Shown: piece by piece, positions 51,972 through 62,016 of the stretch
Layout: every line of letters begins with the position of its first letter
Numbering within the stretch: position 1 is the stretch's first letter
Source of the DNA: Paraniabella hibiscisoli
GTDB taxonomy: Bacteria; Bacteroidota; Bacteroidia; Chitinophagales; Chitinophagaceae
Direction: 5' to 3'
NCBI RefSeq assembly: GCF_022512515.1
Contig: NZ_JAKWBK010000004.1
Coordinates: forward strand, 62,001 to 126,000
Length of the DNA: 64,000 nucleotides
The notes under the pieces: generated by a model
What the model saw: the letters and a program-made list of their open reading frames with translations, nothing else
What the model was told of the DNA's origin: nothing
The model's database searches: none
Translations under genes and position numbers: made by a program

Positions 51972-52385
51972 ATGAAAAACTTAATCGTAACCGCCTATCT
52001 CGTGTACCTCCCTATCGTAATGCTACTCACCTATTACGTCGCGCACCAGCTTTTTAAAAACAGCATCGTGTACATGAAAGACATTTTCAATGGCCGCGAG
52101 GAGATAGCCAAAGCCACGAATACTTTGTTCAAGATCGGCTTTTACCTCATGAACCTGGGCTTTGCCTTGTATATCTTAAAGATAACGGCCGAGAAGATCA
52201 ATACCCAGGGCGCTATTGAAATACTTAGTATGAAAGTGGGTGGATTTAGTATTTACCTGGGTGTAATGTTGTTCCTAAACATGTATTTGTTTTTCAGGGG
52301 AAAAAGAGTGGCAAGAGAAAAAGATTGGTGGCCCAGGTTCCCTATAAAGCTTAGCAGTTTTGTAATCATTCTGATATGGTCTTAA
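51972..52385 (+). CDS. Small membrane protein, second of the paralogous pair
   Basis: A 137-residue protein with about three or four TM helices. Similar in layout to the preceding product, with NTLFKIGFYLMNLGFALYI matching NNIILVAYYLFNIGYAVIQ. It starts one base after the previous stop and overlaps the next start by ten bases. The tight spacing argues for an obligate complex. Function unknown. Confidence 0.7.
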   Translation: MKNLIVTAYLVYLPIVMLLTYYVAHQLFKNSIVYMKDIFNGREEIAKATNTLFKIGFYLMNLGFALYILKITAEKINTQGAIEILSMKVGGFSIYLGVMLFLNMYLFFRGKRVAREKDWWPRFPIKLSSFVIILIWS

Positions 52386-52807
52386 CATTTCTAAAAAGAT
52401 TAGGCTCTTTTATAGCTATCATGATTTTGATCCATGTTATAGGAGCTGTTCTTTTTACTTTGAGTGATTATCTTTTGTGCTGGTATTTCAATAATAGTTG
52501 TGACAGAGCGGGTGTTTTTCAGCGATTTCTATTTTACCTACCAGCTTATTTTCTACTTAGCTTTTACACAGGCTTCTTTCTAATAGTGATGATACTTATG
52601 ATTGCAAAATCGAAGTACCATCTTTCATACAAAAAAATGGCGTTAATTGGATGTATCTGCGGAGGAATCTTTGCCTTAAATACTTCGAGGAGAATTTGGT
52701 CACTCTATATACATGATCCTGAAAAAGAATACCGATACATCATCGTAGTAATAATGGTGATGTGCATTTTGCCATATCTCATCAATCGCTTTAAAAACCT
52801 TCTTTAA
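52376..52807 (+). CDS. Small membrane protein, third in the GbsR-linked operon
   Basis: A 143-residue hydrophobic protein with about four TM helices (MILIHVIGAVLFTLSDYLL; FLFYLPAYFLLSFYTGFFLIVMIL; a Gly/Cys segment IGCICGGIFA; a final IIVVIMVMCILPYLI). Not obviously related to the two preceding paralogues. Its start overlaps them, so it is cotranscribed. No family recognised. Confidence 0.65.
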   Translation: MVLTFLKRLGSFIAIMILIHVIGAVLFTLSDYLLCWYFNNSCDRAGVFQRFLFYLPAYFLLSFYTGFFLIVMILMIAKSKYHLSYKKMALIGCICGGIFALNTSRRIWSLYIHDPEKEYRYIIVVIMVMCILPYLINRFKNLL

Positions 52808-52957
52808 CATGTTTTCATAAGCGTCAAAGTAGTGAAGGAAAGTGTTGACAAGCGTATACAACTATGCTGCGACCTATCCTCTCATCAGCAAAAACATTCA
52901 ACTAGGCTAAGAATATAGTTTTGAGGCCGTTGCTATACCAATCTATCCCTGTAATTG

Positions 52958-54195
52958 TCAATCATTCCGTAAATGCAGGTTGTCGATATGCGCGTTGATA
53001 ACCTGCTTTTCTGCATCAGCTTTGGTTAAGGTAAGCGCCTTATTAAAGTAACTTAAAGCTGTTTGATTGTTCTGGCCTTCATAAAGCTTGCCTAATAATG
53101 TAAAGTAAAAATGATTCTGAGGTACCACCAGGATTCCGCTTCTTTGATCGCCTGCTGCTTGCCGTGTACTTTGGAAAAAACATATACCCGGTTTAATGCT
53201 GCCATGGGTGAATATTCGACCTGTAATAACTGATCATATAACTGAAGTGTGGTTTGCCATTTTTGAGGAACCTCTTCTTTTATCGTATGCCAGCTGGCGA
53301 TTGCAGCTTCGAGGTGGTATTTACTGATCTCATCGCCATTAAAAGCTGCTTTTAGATAAAACCTTCCTCTTTCGATCAGGGCAGGGTCCCAAAGTTGAGT
53401 ATCCTGGTCTTTGTACAATATCAATTCACCCTGCTCGTTTAAGCGGGCTTCAAACCTGGATGCATGAAAACACATGAGCGACAATAATGCATTGGCTGAC
53501 GGTGTATTGGCTACCTCATTAACTACCAGCAAGTGACAAAGCCGCATGGCCTCCCAGCACAATTCTTTTCTTAAAACATTATTCTGCGAGAAGGAGTAAT
53601 ACCCTTCATTAAATAATAAATAAAGCGTGGACAATACTGCATCCATCCTGTTACCGATCTCGGTGACCGTGGGGTAAGCAATCGGTGCATTTTCCTGTCT
53701 TAGCTTTTCTTTAGCTCTTTGGATGCGTTTATAAATGGTCTCTTTATTGGTTAAGAAAGCATCTGCGATTTCCTGTACACCAAAACCGCATAAAAGATTT
53801 AAACCAAGCGCAACCTGGGCTTCCGTGTTAACCACCGGGTGACAAACAGCAAACATCATGGCTAATTGACTATCGTTAATGTTCTTATCAGACAAATCCA
53901 ACTCTACCTCTCCCGACGTATTCTCATTCGTTTGTAGTTCCCGGCTCACCTTCTGGTCGAAGATCGCGCCCCGCCTGAGGTGGTTTTTAGTTTTATTTTT
54001 TGCTACGGTATATAACCAGGCAACCGGGTTTTCGGGAACACCTTTTAATCCCCACAATTCGGTAGCGGATAAAAAAGTATCGCTTACAATATCTTCGGCT
54101 GTTTCTATATGCTGCAAACCAAAAAGAGAACAGAGTACCGCTACAATCTTCCTGTACTCTGTTCTGAATAAATGAGGTATCAGCTCCTGCTGCAC
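52958..54195 (-). CDS. ECF sigma factor with DUF6596 domain (ECF42-like), one frameshift
   Basis: About 411 residues repaired. Sigma region 2 (HLFRTEYRKIVAVL to PVAWLYTVAKNKTKNHLRR), region 4 (MFAVCHPVVNTEAQVALGLNLLCGFGVQEIADAFLTNKETIYKRIQRAKEKLR), then a long C-terminal DUF6596 domain with TPR-like helices (ALNRVYVFSKVHG; LLGKLYEGQNNQTALSYFNKAL). The break near 53139 is one missing T. Repaired reading ends at 52958. In ECF42 proteins the C-terminal extension replaces an anti-sigma factor. Its partner is the adjacent YCII gene, one base away. Confidence 0.9.
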
Positions 54196-54196
54196 T

Positions 54197-54538
54197 TTAT
54201 AATGTTTTTATAGCTCTCACTTCTACATTACCACCATAGCCATGAACCGGGCATCCTTTTGCTAATTCTACCGCCTCTTCAATCGTTTCCGTTGTCACCA
54301 CAATATACCCGCCAATGGCTTCCTTTAATTCCATAAAAGGCCCGTCAGTAACCATACCATTGGCTCTTACTACTTTCCCACTTCTTTCTAACCGGTTGCC
54401 GCGATTATTAAGTTTGCCCTGTGCTGCGATACCGCTGATCCAGTCGATCCATTTTTGCGTATCGGCCTGCATTTCTTCGGGAGAGAGTTTGGGTATCTCG
54501 TTTTCGTCTCTGCGAAATATGAATAAAAAGTCAGTCAT
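54197..54538 (-). CDS. YCII/DGPF-domain protein
   Basis: An intact 113-residue protein of the YCII-related family. It contains DGPFMELKEAIGGYIVV, the DGPF motif that names the group, and an N-terminal FLFIFRRDE strand. The ATG at 54538 gives the usual start. YCII/DGPF proteins are the standard partners of ECF42 sigma factors and are often targets. Enzymatic role unknown. The stop lies one base before the sigma-factor start. Confidence 0.88.
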   Translation of the reverse strand: MTDFLFIFRRDENEIPKLSPEEMQADTQKWIDWISGIAAQGKLNNRGNRLERSGKVVRANGMVTDGPFMELKEAIGGYIVVTTETIEEAVELAKGCPVHGYGGNVEVRAIKTL

Positions 54539-54593
54539 TGTAAAAAGTTTAAATTTTAAAATAGATGTAGTTCCCTTGCAGATATGCATTATT

Positions 54594-54722
54594 AACCGCG
54601 GAGAACCAGAGAAGCGGAGACAACGCAGAGTAGTTTGCATTACATACTCCATGTTTTAATTTATCAGAATCAGACTATACCTCTGCGTATACCTTGCGCC
54701 CTTGTTTCTTTGCGGTTAAGAT
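54594..54722. repeat. Dispersed CGCAGAG/GCGGTTAAG-type elements
   Basis: ACCGCGGAGAACCAGAGAAGC at 54595 and, in reverse orientation, CCTCTGCGTAT to CTTTGCGGTTAAG near 54680-54720. They resemble the words in the tandem repeat at 11093 and the stretch at 63600. Confidence 0.4.
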
Positions 54723-54753
54723 ATCCAGCACTTTCAAAAATCAATTCAGGTTC

Positions 54754-55219
54754 TTAGTTTTTTGCAAATTGCCCCACCTGGTAAGTACCCACAGCCGCGC
54801 CGAATGCAATATTAAAACGGTTATACGTATTGATAGTAGTTACCGCCAGCGTAAGATCAACCAATTCTTCTTCTGAAAACTGTTGGGCGGCTTTGTTATA
54901 AACATCTTCGGGAAATACAGGACCATTTAAACTGGTCAAGGCTTCAGCCCAGGCCAGGGCGGCTCTTTCCTTATCTGAATAAAAGGAGCTTCTCTCCATG
55001 CATCCAGCACCAACAAGCGTTGTACAGATTCACCAGCGGCCAACAGGTCTTTGGAATGCATATCTAAACAATAAGCGCAACCATTGATTTGCGAAACCCT
55101 GTAATAGAGCAAATGCAATATGTTTTTATCGATCGTAGTTTTGGCTAGGTGCCCCGCAATGCCAAACAATGAACGCATCGCCGCGTTTCCTACCTGAAAA
55201 AGTTTAATCTCTGTTCCAT
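54754..55219 (-). CDS. Carboxymuconolactone decarboxylase / AhpD-like protein, two frameshifts
   Basis: About 155 residues. The AhpD-like core is clear: RVSQINGCAYCLDMHSKDLLAAGE with the CxxC-like Cys and CLDMH. Then LVLDAWREAPF, ALAWAEALTSLNG and LVDLTLAVTTINTYNRFNIAFG. Start at ATG 55219 (MEQRLNFF) after adding one A near 55194; the second break is near 54965. CMD-type genes are the usual companions of ECF41 sigma factors; here one stands beside an ECF42-like operon. It may be a peroxidase or decarboxylase. Confidence 0.85.
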
Positions 55220-55301
55220 TTTCTGAATTTTAATTGTTATAAAATTGAATAACAATCGGCATTCTTTATTCTGGACAGAAAAAGGATCTTTTTTTAAAAA
55301 A

Positions 55302-57281
55302 TTATTTTTCGTTCACCCACTCGTAATCTAACTGCCTCCTTTCGAGGTTGGCAGCAATTACTTTAATGCGCACTTTATCACCCATGGTGAATTTTTTACC
55401 GGTACGATGCCCCACCAGCGCATAATCACTTTCAGAATGGCGGAAGCTGTCATGTTCGGCAAGGCTGGTGATGGAAACCAATCCCTCACACATGTGGTCA
55501 ACCGTTTCAGCCCAGAATCCAAATTTTGAAACACCACTTACAATAGCATCGAACTCCTCTCCTACATAATTGCCCATGTATTGCACCTGTTTGTATTTGT
55601 TGGCAGAGCGTTCGCTGTCCATTGCAGCGCGTTCCCGTTCACTGCAATGCTTGCATTTCTCCTCCATCCGCTTGTCGATCTTCACGCTGTCTTCCAACAC
55701 ATCCTGTAAAATACGGTGCACCATCACATCAGGATAACGACGTATAGGTGAGGTAAAGTGACAATAATACTCAAAGCCTAGCCCGTAGTGGCCAACATTG
55801 CTTTCCGTGTACTTGGCTTTTGCCATGGTGCGAATACCCAGTTGCTGCAAAACGGCTTCTTCGGGTCTCCCTTTTATATCTTTCAATAGCTTGTTAAAGG
55901 ATGCAGCTATCGCTTCAGCACTCGATATATCGAACTTATAACCAAACTTATTGGCAAATGCTATAAACGGCAATAGTTTTTCTTCATCTGGCGTATCGTG
56001 AATACGATATGGGAAAGGTATTGCTTTATTATTGATCTTTATTTTTGACACATGCTTTGCTACATAACGGTTTGCCAGCAACATGAGCTCTTCTATTAAC
56101 TGGTGCGCTTCCTTGCTTTCTTTTAAAACGATACCAACAGGACTTCCTTTTTCATCCAGCTTAAACCGCACTTCAGTTGAGTTGAAGTTGATAGCGCCTT
56201 CATCGAAGCGGTATTTACGCAGCGTTTGAGAAATATTATTTACGGTAAGTATTACATCTGCATGATCTCCTTCTCCAGTTTCTATAATTTGCTGGGCTTC
56301 TTCATACGTGTACCTGCGATTGGAATGGATCACCGTTTTACCCAACCAGTATTGCTTTACTTCCGCTTTATCGGTGATCTGGAAAATAGCGGAAAACGCC
56401 AGCTTATCTTCATTGGGCCTTAAAGAACATAATACATTGGAAATATGCTCGGGTAACATCGGGTTTACCCTATCGGGTAGATAAACGGATGTAGCTTTTT
56501 GATAAGCTTCGTCGTCTAATGCATTGCCCGGCGTTACATAGTGACTCACGTCTGCAATATGAACACCAATTTCATGATTGCCATTTTTCAGCTTGCGGTA
56601 AGATATGGCATCATCAAAGTCTTTCGCATCAGCCGGATCGATGGTAAAAGTAAGTACCCCCGAACGTCTTTACGATGGCTGATATCTTCTTTGGTAATCA
56701 CTTCCGGTATTCTCGCGGCAATCTCCTGCGCTTCGTCTGAAAAATTGAGTGCGAAGCCATTATCCAGCAATATAGCTCTCATGGCTTCATCCGCTGCGTC
56801 GTCGCCGCTTAGTACGGATACAACAGTTGCCGACGGCTTCTTGCCCTCACCACCCCACTCCAGTATACGCGCCACTACTGTTTCACCATTCTTCACTCCG
56901 TTCAGGTTTTCTTCGGCTACATACAGATCAGGAATATTTTTGTCCTTATCGCCCAGTATAAATGCGAAGCCCTTATTCATTTGCACTTTGCCTATAAACT
57001 CGCTTCTTTTTCCTTTGTACCACTTCGGTCACCTTCCCTTTTGGCCTGCCTTCATAGCCACCGGATAATTTTACACGAACCGTGTCGCCATCCATGGCAT
57101 CTTTAAGACCATCAGGAGCAATCATAATATCTTCCTCCAATCCCTCCACAATTACAAAACCGCGGCCCGAACGGGTTACATCCAGGCGGCCCTTCAGGGT
57201 TCCGGTATCCGGCTCGCGCTTCGTGCGTTTGGTTTGTTTTTGTTGTCCTGCCTTCTTCTTAGGTTTATTGCTTTTACTCAT
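55302..57281 (-). CDS. rnr: Ribonuclease R, two frameshifts
   Basis: Processive 3'-5' exoribonuclease that degrades structured RNA. In order: Lys-rich N-terminus, cold-shock-like OB domains (KGRLDVTRSGRGFVIVEG; MNKGFAFILGDKDKNIPDLYV), the RNB catalytic domain with DPADAKDFDDA (metal-binding Asp), HYGLGFEYYCHFTSPIRRYPDVMVHR, and a C-terminal S1 domain (GEEFDAIVSGVSKFGFWAE). Breaks lie near 56660 and 56990. Length about 660 residues. It has the same direction as lpxK but the spacing (41 bp) leaves operon status open. Confidence 0.93.
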
Positions 57282-57322
57282 TGTCTATGGTTTAAATATA
57301 AACGATCAAATCATTGATCTTC

Positions 57323-58395
57323 TTATGATAACATCTTCAATTTTGGTTCCAGAAAATGGATTATTTTTTGATCAAAGACGTTTCCTTCGTTAAACAGAAA
57401 CTGGTGCTGTACCGGCAAAGCCACTACAGGCAAACTTTGCAGCTCTTTAAAGTCTGCAAGCCGTACTGCATCTTTTTCTGTAGTCAATATAATTTTATTT
57501 GTTTGATTAATAGCATTATATGCTGTTAAAATCTTCTCAACATCCTCTGCTGAAAAGTGATGATGGTCTGCGTAAGCTATATGATGTAACTCGAACGGCT
57601 TTAATTGTAAGTGTTCCAAAAGAGGTTGTGGGTTGGCTATCCCGGTAACGAGAACTGCTGCAGAAATACCCTGCCAATCGATCATTTTACCTAAAAACAC
57701 ATAGTAAGGCGTTCCATAAGCGATAGTGGTAAAGAAAACCTGCTGATGAGGCAATGGATTAATCTCATGAATAATCTGCTCCCGTCTGCCATTATCTAAA
57801 CCAGCATCACATTTGGTTACTACAATCAGATCAGCCCTTTTATAGTTGGATTTCAGATCGCGCAAGCTGCCTGCCGGAAGGTAGCCATCCCTGGTAAACA
57901 GGTTGTTGCACTCTGTAAGTAATATATTAAACCCAGGTGTTACGGCGCGGTGTTGAAAAGCATCATCGAGTATAATAACATTCGTTTCTACTTTTTGTTT
58001 AATCAACTCCTCAATAGCTTTGGCACGTTCTTCCCCTACGGCGATGGTTACACCCGGGAATTTTTGATGAAATTGCATCGGCTCATCACCAATATCAGTG
58101 GCTGTTGTTGCCTCATCTGCAATTAAAAAACCTTTTGTTCTCCGGCGATATCCGCGACTGATGACCGCAACGGAGGCCTTATCCTGCAGTAACCTTAACA
58201 AGTATTCCACCATGGGGATTTCCCTGTGCCCCCTACCGACAAATTGCCTACGCAGATGGTGGGTATTTTGGGTTGGTAAGAACCTATAAGCTTCCACTCA
58301 TATAATTTATGAAAAAAAAAGACGCCGGCTTTATATAACCAGGAGAAGGGAACCAGTAATATATTTCTTTGACGGATAAGTTTGCTAAAATTCAT
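57323..58395 (-). CDS. lpxK: Tetraacyldisaccharide 4'-kinase, one frameshift
   Basis: Inner-membrane kinase phosphorylating the 4' position of lipid A precursor, so the organism makes lipid A. The P-loop CVGNLSVGGTGKSPMVEYL is restored by adding one C near 58217. Also seen are VISRGYRRRTKGF, DDAFQHRAV and LTEKDAVRL-like ILTTEKDAVRLADF. N-terminal membrane-associated helix (LVPFSWLYKAGVFF). Length about 357 residues. Its start overlaps the stop of the folate gene upstream by 11 bases. Confidence 0.92.
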
Positions 58396-58954
58396 ACATC
58401 CTTTCGGGTGTGATACAATAGTCTAAAGGTACATCAAATTCGTTGAGGTCCTGTATTTTATCTATTGGTTCATAATAGCTTAATCCAACTTTTATTACTT
58501 CGTCGCTGACCTGTTCTAAAAATTTATCGTAAAAACCTTTGCCATACCCTACCCTGTACCCCAGCTTATCAAAGCATAAAAGGGGAAGGATCACCAGGTC
58601 AATGGCTTCCGGCGGAATAATGGACGCTCCTTCAGTCTCCGGTTCGGGCGTGCCATATTGATTCTGAATAAACGGTGTATCTGGTGTAGCCAACACGGCC
58701 TGCATGGTATAGTTGTCGAATTCACAAACCGGGTAAGCAACCTGGATTGCCGGGTTTCTGAAATGTAGATAATCTACGATCGGATCGGTATTTACTTCGG
58801 TTTCCATTGCCGCATAGGTAAATAGGGTATCAATATCCGGTAGCGCGAGGCTTTGAAATTGAATCAGGATCAGATCATCCCATTTCAACCGTTGCTGAGC
58901 TGTGGTAGCCTTTCTTTTGGCTGAAAATACTTTGCGGGCTTCGGATTTGAGCAT
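58385..58954 (-). CDS. 5-formyltetrahydrofolate cyclo-ligase
   Basis: Converts 5-formyl-THF to 5,10-methenyl-THF using ATP. Intact, 189 residues from ATG 58954. Typical elements are the N-terminal KSEARKVFSAKRKA helix, YPVCEF, GASIIPPEAIDLVILPLLCFDKLGYRVGYGKGFYDKFL (the ATP/Mg loop GYGKGFYD) and a C-terminal DVPLDYCITPE. A longer in-frame extension to 59029 runs into repeat-like low-complexity sequence and is rejected. Confidence 0.92.
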   Translation of the reverse strand: MLKSEARKVFSAKRKATTAQQRLKWDDLILIQFQSLALPDIDTLFTYAAMETEVNTDPIVDYLHFRNPAIQVAYPVCEFDNYTMQAVLATPDTPFIQNQYGTPEPETEGASIIPPEAIDLVILPLLCFDKLGYRVGYGKGFYDKFLEQVSDEVIKVGLSYYEPIDKIQDLNEFDVPLDYCITPERMYEF

Positions 58955-59040
58955 GGGATTTAATGTTTCAGGTTTGGGATTTAAAGTAATTGTTCGTCGC
59001 CCGTCCTTTCTCGTATAAATATTGGGCATTTCTATTTGCT

Positions 59041-59180
59041 ATAACAACCGACAGGTACCGTTCCTACGGAACTCGGTGCTCTTCTCCCATTTTTCTACCA
59101 ATATTTTGTCCCTACGGGACCTTTTATTGGCAATAGTAATCCTTCCCAAGAACTTACCAATTCTGTAGGGGCGGCATACT
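59041..59180. repeat. Intergenic CTACG-hairpin repeat, copy C
   Basis: Contains GTTCCTACGGAAC (about 59055) and GTCCCTACGGGAC (about 59107), with CTACCAATATTTT between. The stems differ from those at 23765 and 45775 but stay base-paired, and the CTACG centre is unchanged. Confidence 0.65.
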
Positions 59181-59218
59181 AGAGAATTGAACAAGTCAAT
59201 CTATATAATAGATTTCAA

Positions 59219-59754
59219 CTAACCTTTAAAAACCGAAAAAATAGTTGTACCATAATTCTTTTCAAAACTATATTTTTCAAAAGTTTTATAGTCATTACGT
59301 GGTGTATGCTCTAATACAAACATGCCATCGGGTGCGATCATATTCTGGGCGACAATGATTCGAGGCAGCTCATCGATCTCTGTTAAAGCATAAGGCGGAC
59401 CTGCAAAAATAAAATCGTATTGCTGGCTATGTCCCTGTAAAAACTTAAACACATCCATTTTTACAAACTTTATATTTTCAATTTTTAGTGCCCCTGCGGT
59501 CTTTCTTATAAAGTCGAACATCTGGTTATCTTTCTCAACAATTGTCAGATCACCGCGCCACGGCTGGCCAGTTCGTAACTGATGCTCCCCGTTCCTCCGA
59601 AAATATCTAATGTTTTGATTCCCTCAAAATCTATCCGGTTTTGGAGGGTATTAAACAAACCCTCTTTGGCCACATCGGTGGTAGGGCGGGTATAAGGCAT
59701 TTTAGTGGGTGGATGGATCCTGCGGCCACCTAAGCTTCCTGAAATAATTCGCAT
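59219..59754 (-). CDS. rsmD: 16S rRNA (guanine-966-N2)-methyltransferase, one frameshift
   Basis: RsmD-type SAM methyltransferase. RIISGSLGGRRI, TRPTTDVAKEGLFNTL and the SAM loop LDIFGGTGSISYELASRG are characteristic. The catalytic motif appears as FAGPPYAL where most members have DPPY or NPPY; a GAT-to-GGT change would explain this. The break is near 59556 (one G lost). About 179 residues. It overlaps the end of the DUF3822 gene by 25 bases, a common arrangement in this phylum. Confidence 0.9.
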
Positions 59755-60551
59755 TGGATCAATTCGTTAAGAGAGGTGAAATAATGAGAGGGTAAATCAG
59801 ACAGGGTATCGGACCAGTTGGCCGCCTTAAACGAGATGTGAAGAAAATAGTCGTATAATTCCCTGTATAATTTAGACTGAGCGTCTATCAAACCGGAAAG
59901 TTGTAAAAGAACCTGTTCCTGGGCAAAACCAAAAACCTCGCAGATCTTTAAAAGGTAAAAAGCCATATCTGCAGTAGCACGATAAGAATAAGTTTTACTT
60001 AGAAGCAAATTTTCATTTTTATAAGCCTGCACAGTAAAAATCTTTTCTCCAATATTCACCCTTAGTAACCCCTGCTCAAATGAGCCTTCAACCGACTTGA
60101 TCTGCACCGTATGCGCATGTAAATACACCGAGGAAGGGAAATGATGTACCAGCCAGGTGAGTATACCTGGAGCTACCGTGTACATATTAGCCAACTGCCT
60201 TTCTTCGATTATCTCGGTAATAACATGATCCTGTTGGTCAGCATTCTCTAAATACATCAGCGGAGCAGCATCTCCGTTATCTTTATCTGCAGGAAGCAGG
60301 GAACTGAAACCGAAATCGAGCCCGGTAATTATTTTATAAAAACTATTTTGTAGTTGCGGATTTATTTCCATTATCTCCTGTAACTCCTTCTCATCAAGTT
60401 CATTAAATACATATCTCTTTAATTCCAACAACCTTTGATCGTCTGGATTATAGATACAAAAACTAAAATGGGTAGTACTCAATTCCATTGCCAGGCAGTT
60501 ATCGCCTGCATGCATATCCGCTCCTATTGAAAAACTAAACTGTTCGTGCAC
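59730..60551 (-). CDS. DUF3822-family protein
   Basis: An intact 273-residue protein. It matches the Bacteroidota-specific DUF3822 family, an ASKHA-like fold: MELSTTHFSFCIYNPDDQRLLELKRY near the N-terminus, NMYTVAPGILTWLVHHFPSS in the middle, and LSGLIDAQSKLYRELYDYF near the C-terminus. It is regularly found before rsmD, with which it overlaps here. Function unknown. Confidence 0.85.
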   Translation of the reverse strand: MHEQFSFSIGADMHAGDNCLAMELSTTHFSFCIYNPDDQRLLELKRYVFNELDEKELQEIMEINPQLQNSFYKIITGLDFGFSSLLPADKDNGDAAPLMYLENADQQDHVITEIIEERQLANMYTVAPGILTWLVHHFPSSVYLHAHTVQIKSVEGSFEQGLLRVNIGEKIFTVQAYKNENLLLSKTYSYRATADMAFYLLKICEVFGFAQEQVLLQLSGLIDAQSKLYRELYDYFLHISFKAANWSDTLSDLPSHYFTSLNELIQCELFQEA

Positions 60552-60662
60552 AACAACGCTGTTTAAATGTTAACCGGGCAAATATCCCATTAAAAATTGA
60601 ATAATAAGGATGAATATTAGTAGCGGATTCACGAAATTTGACGTCTTTTTACTTTAATTAAT

Positions 60663-62016
60663 ATGGCTCAGTTCGAAAGCTTACGGGTAAATATTAGCAA
60701 CCGGCAGATCATCAAAATTGCTACGCCTATTGCATTAGCAATGATGGTGCCCCAACTGAATTTTATTGCCAACACAGTATTTCTTAGCCATTTAGGTGAA
60801 ACGGAACTTGGCGCAGCGGGTATTACAGGGGTCTATTACTTAATATTTGCCTTAATAGGTAATGGATTAAATAGTGGGCTGCAAGCCTTGATAGCCAGGC
60901 GGGCAGGTGAGAATAAACCTCGGGAGATCGGCAGACTTTTTTGCAATCCATTTACATTGCCTTATCCTTTGCCTTTGTAATTATCGCGCTCAATTATTTA
61001 TTGGTAGACCTGTTTCTATCCTCTGTATTGAAAAGTGAATCGATTTTAGCAGACGCTGGTTCCTTTTTAAAGATAAGGGCATGGGGTCTCCCCTTTTTGT
61101 ATGTGTTTCAAATGGGTAATGCCCTCCTGGTAGGCACTAATAACAGCAAATACCTCAAATATGGCTTTATAGCCGAAGCGCTGGTTAATGTATTTTTAGA
61201 CTATGTACTCATCTTTGGCAAATTGGGATTCCCGGCAATGGGATTCAATGGCGCAGCTTATGCATCTGTTCTTGCTGAGGTTACCGGAGCTATTGTCGTA
61301 TTCCTCATCATTTTCCGAAAAGGTTTTGCACAGCGGTTTTCACTGTTCCTGCACAAAAAAACCGATCCTCAAACGATCAAAATCATTTTCAATCAATCGC
61401 TGCCGCTGGTTATGCAATTTGTACTAAGCGTAAGTGCCTGGTTATTATTTTATGTTCTTATAGAACATCATGGGGAAAGGGAGTTGGCCATTAGTAATAC
61501 CATGCGGAATATATTCGCTGTGTTCGGGATTTTCACCTGGTCTTATGCCAATACCACTAATATGATGGTGAGCAATATCATCGGACAACAGCGACAGGAT
61601 GAGGTTTTACACCTGGTAAGAAAAATTGCAAGACTAAGCTTTTTCACGATAGTAGTGTTGTGCCTCACGCTGAACCTGTTCCCCGCTACGCTTTTAAGCA
61701 TTTACGGCGCTGAACCGGGTTTTATTGCAGATGCCATCCCGGTGGTGCGTACTATTTCGGTTTGCCTGATTATGATGTCGGTTGCGGTTGTATGGCTCAA
61801 TAGCATCACCGCACCGGCAATACCAAAGTAAATTTAAGAATAGAGGTAGCCTCCATTGTCGCCTATACCATTTACGTATTTATTGTGGTGGAAAAACTTC
61901 AGTTATCCCTAGTGTATGCCTGGGCCAGTGAATTTTTGTACTGGTTTGTGACCTTTATTTTTGCCTGGTGGTATATGCGCAGCGGTAAGTGGAAGGGGAA
62001 AGAAGTGTGGAGGTGA
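60663..62016 (+). CDS. MATE-family efflux transporter, two frameshifts
   Basis: About 450 residues, 12 TM helices. MATE features: IIKIATPIALAMMVPQLNFIANTVFLSHLGETELGA at the N-terminus, ALIARRAGENKPREIG, and GFIAEALVNVFLDYVLIFGKLGFPAMGFNGAAYASVLAE. Breaks lie near 60940 (T run) and 61809 (G lost). After the second the frame continues through TGNTKVNLRIEVASIVAY to 62016. Na+- or H+-coupled exporter, substrate unknown; related Bacteroidota proteins often export drugs. Confidence 0.88.
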
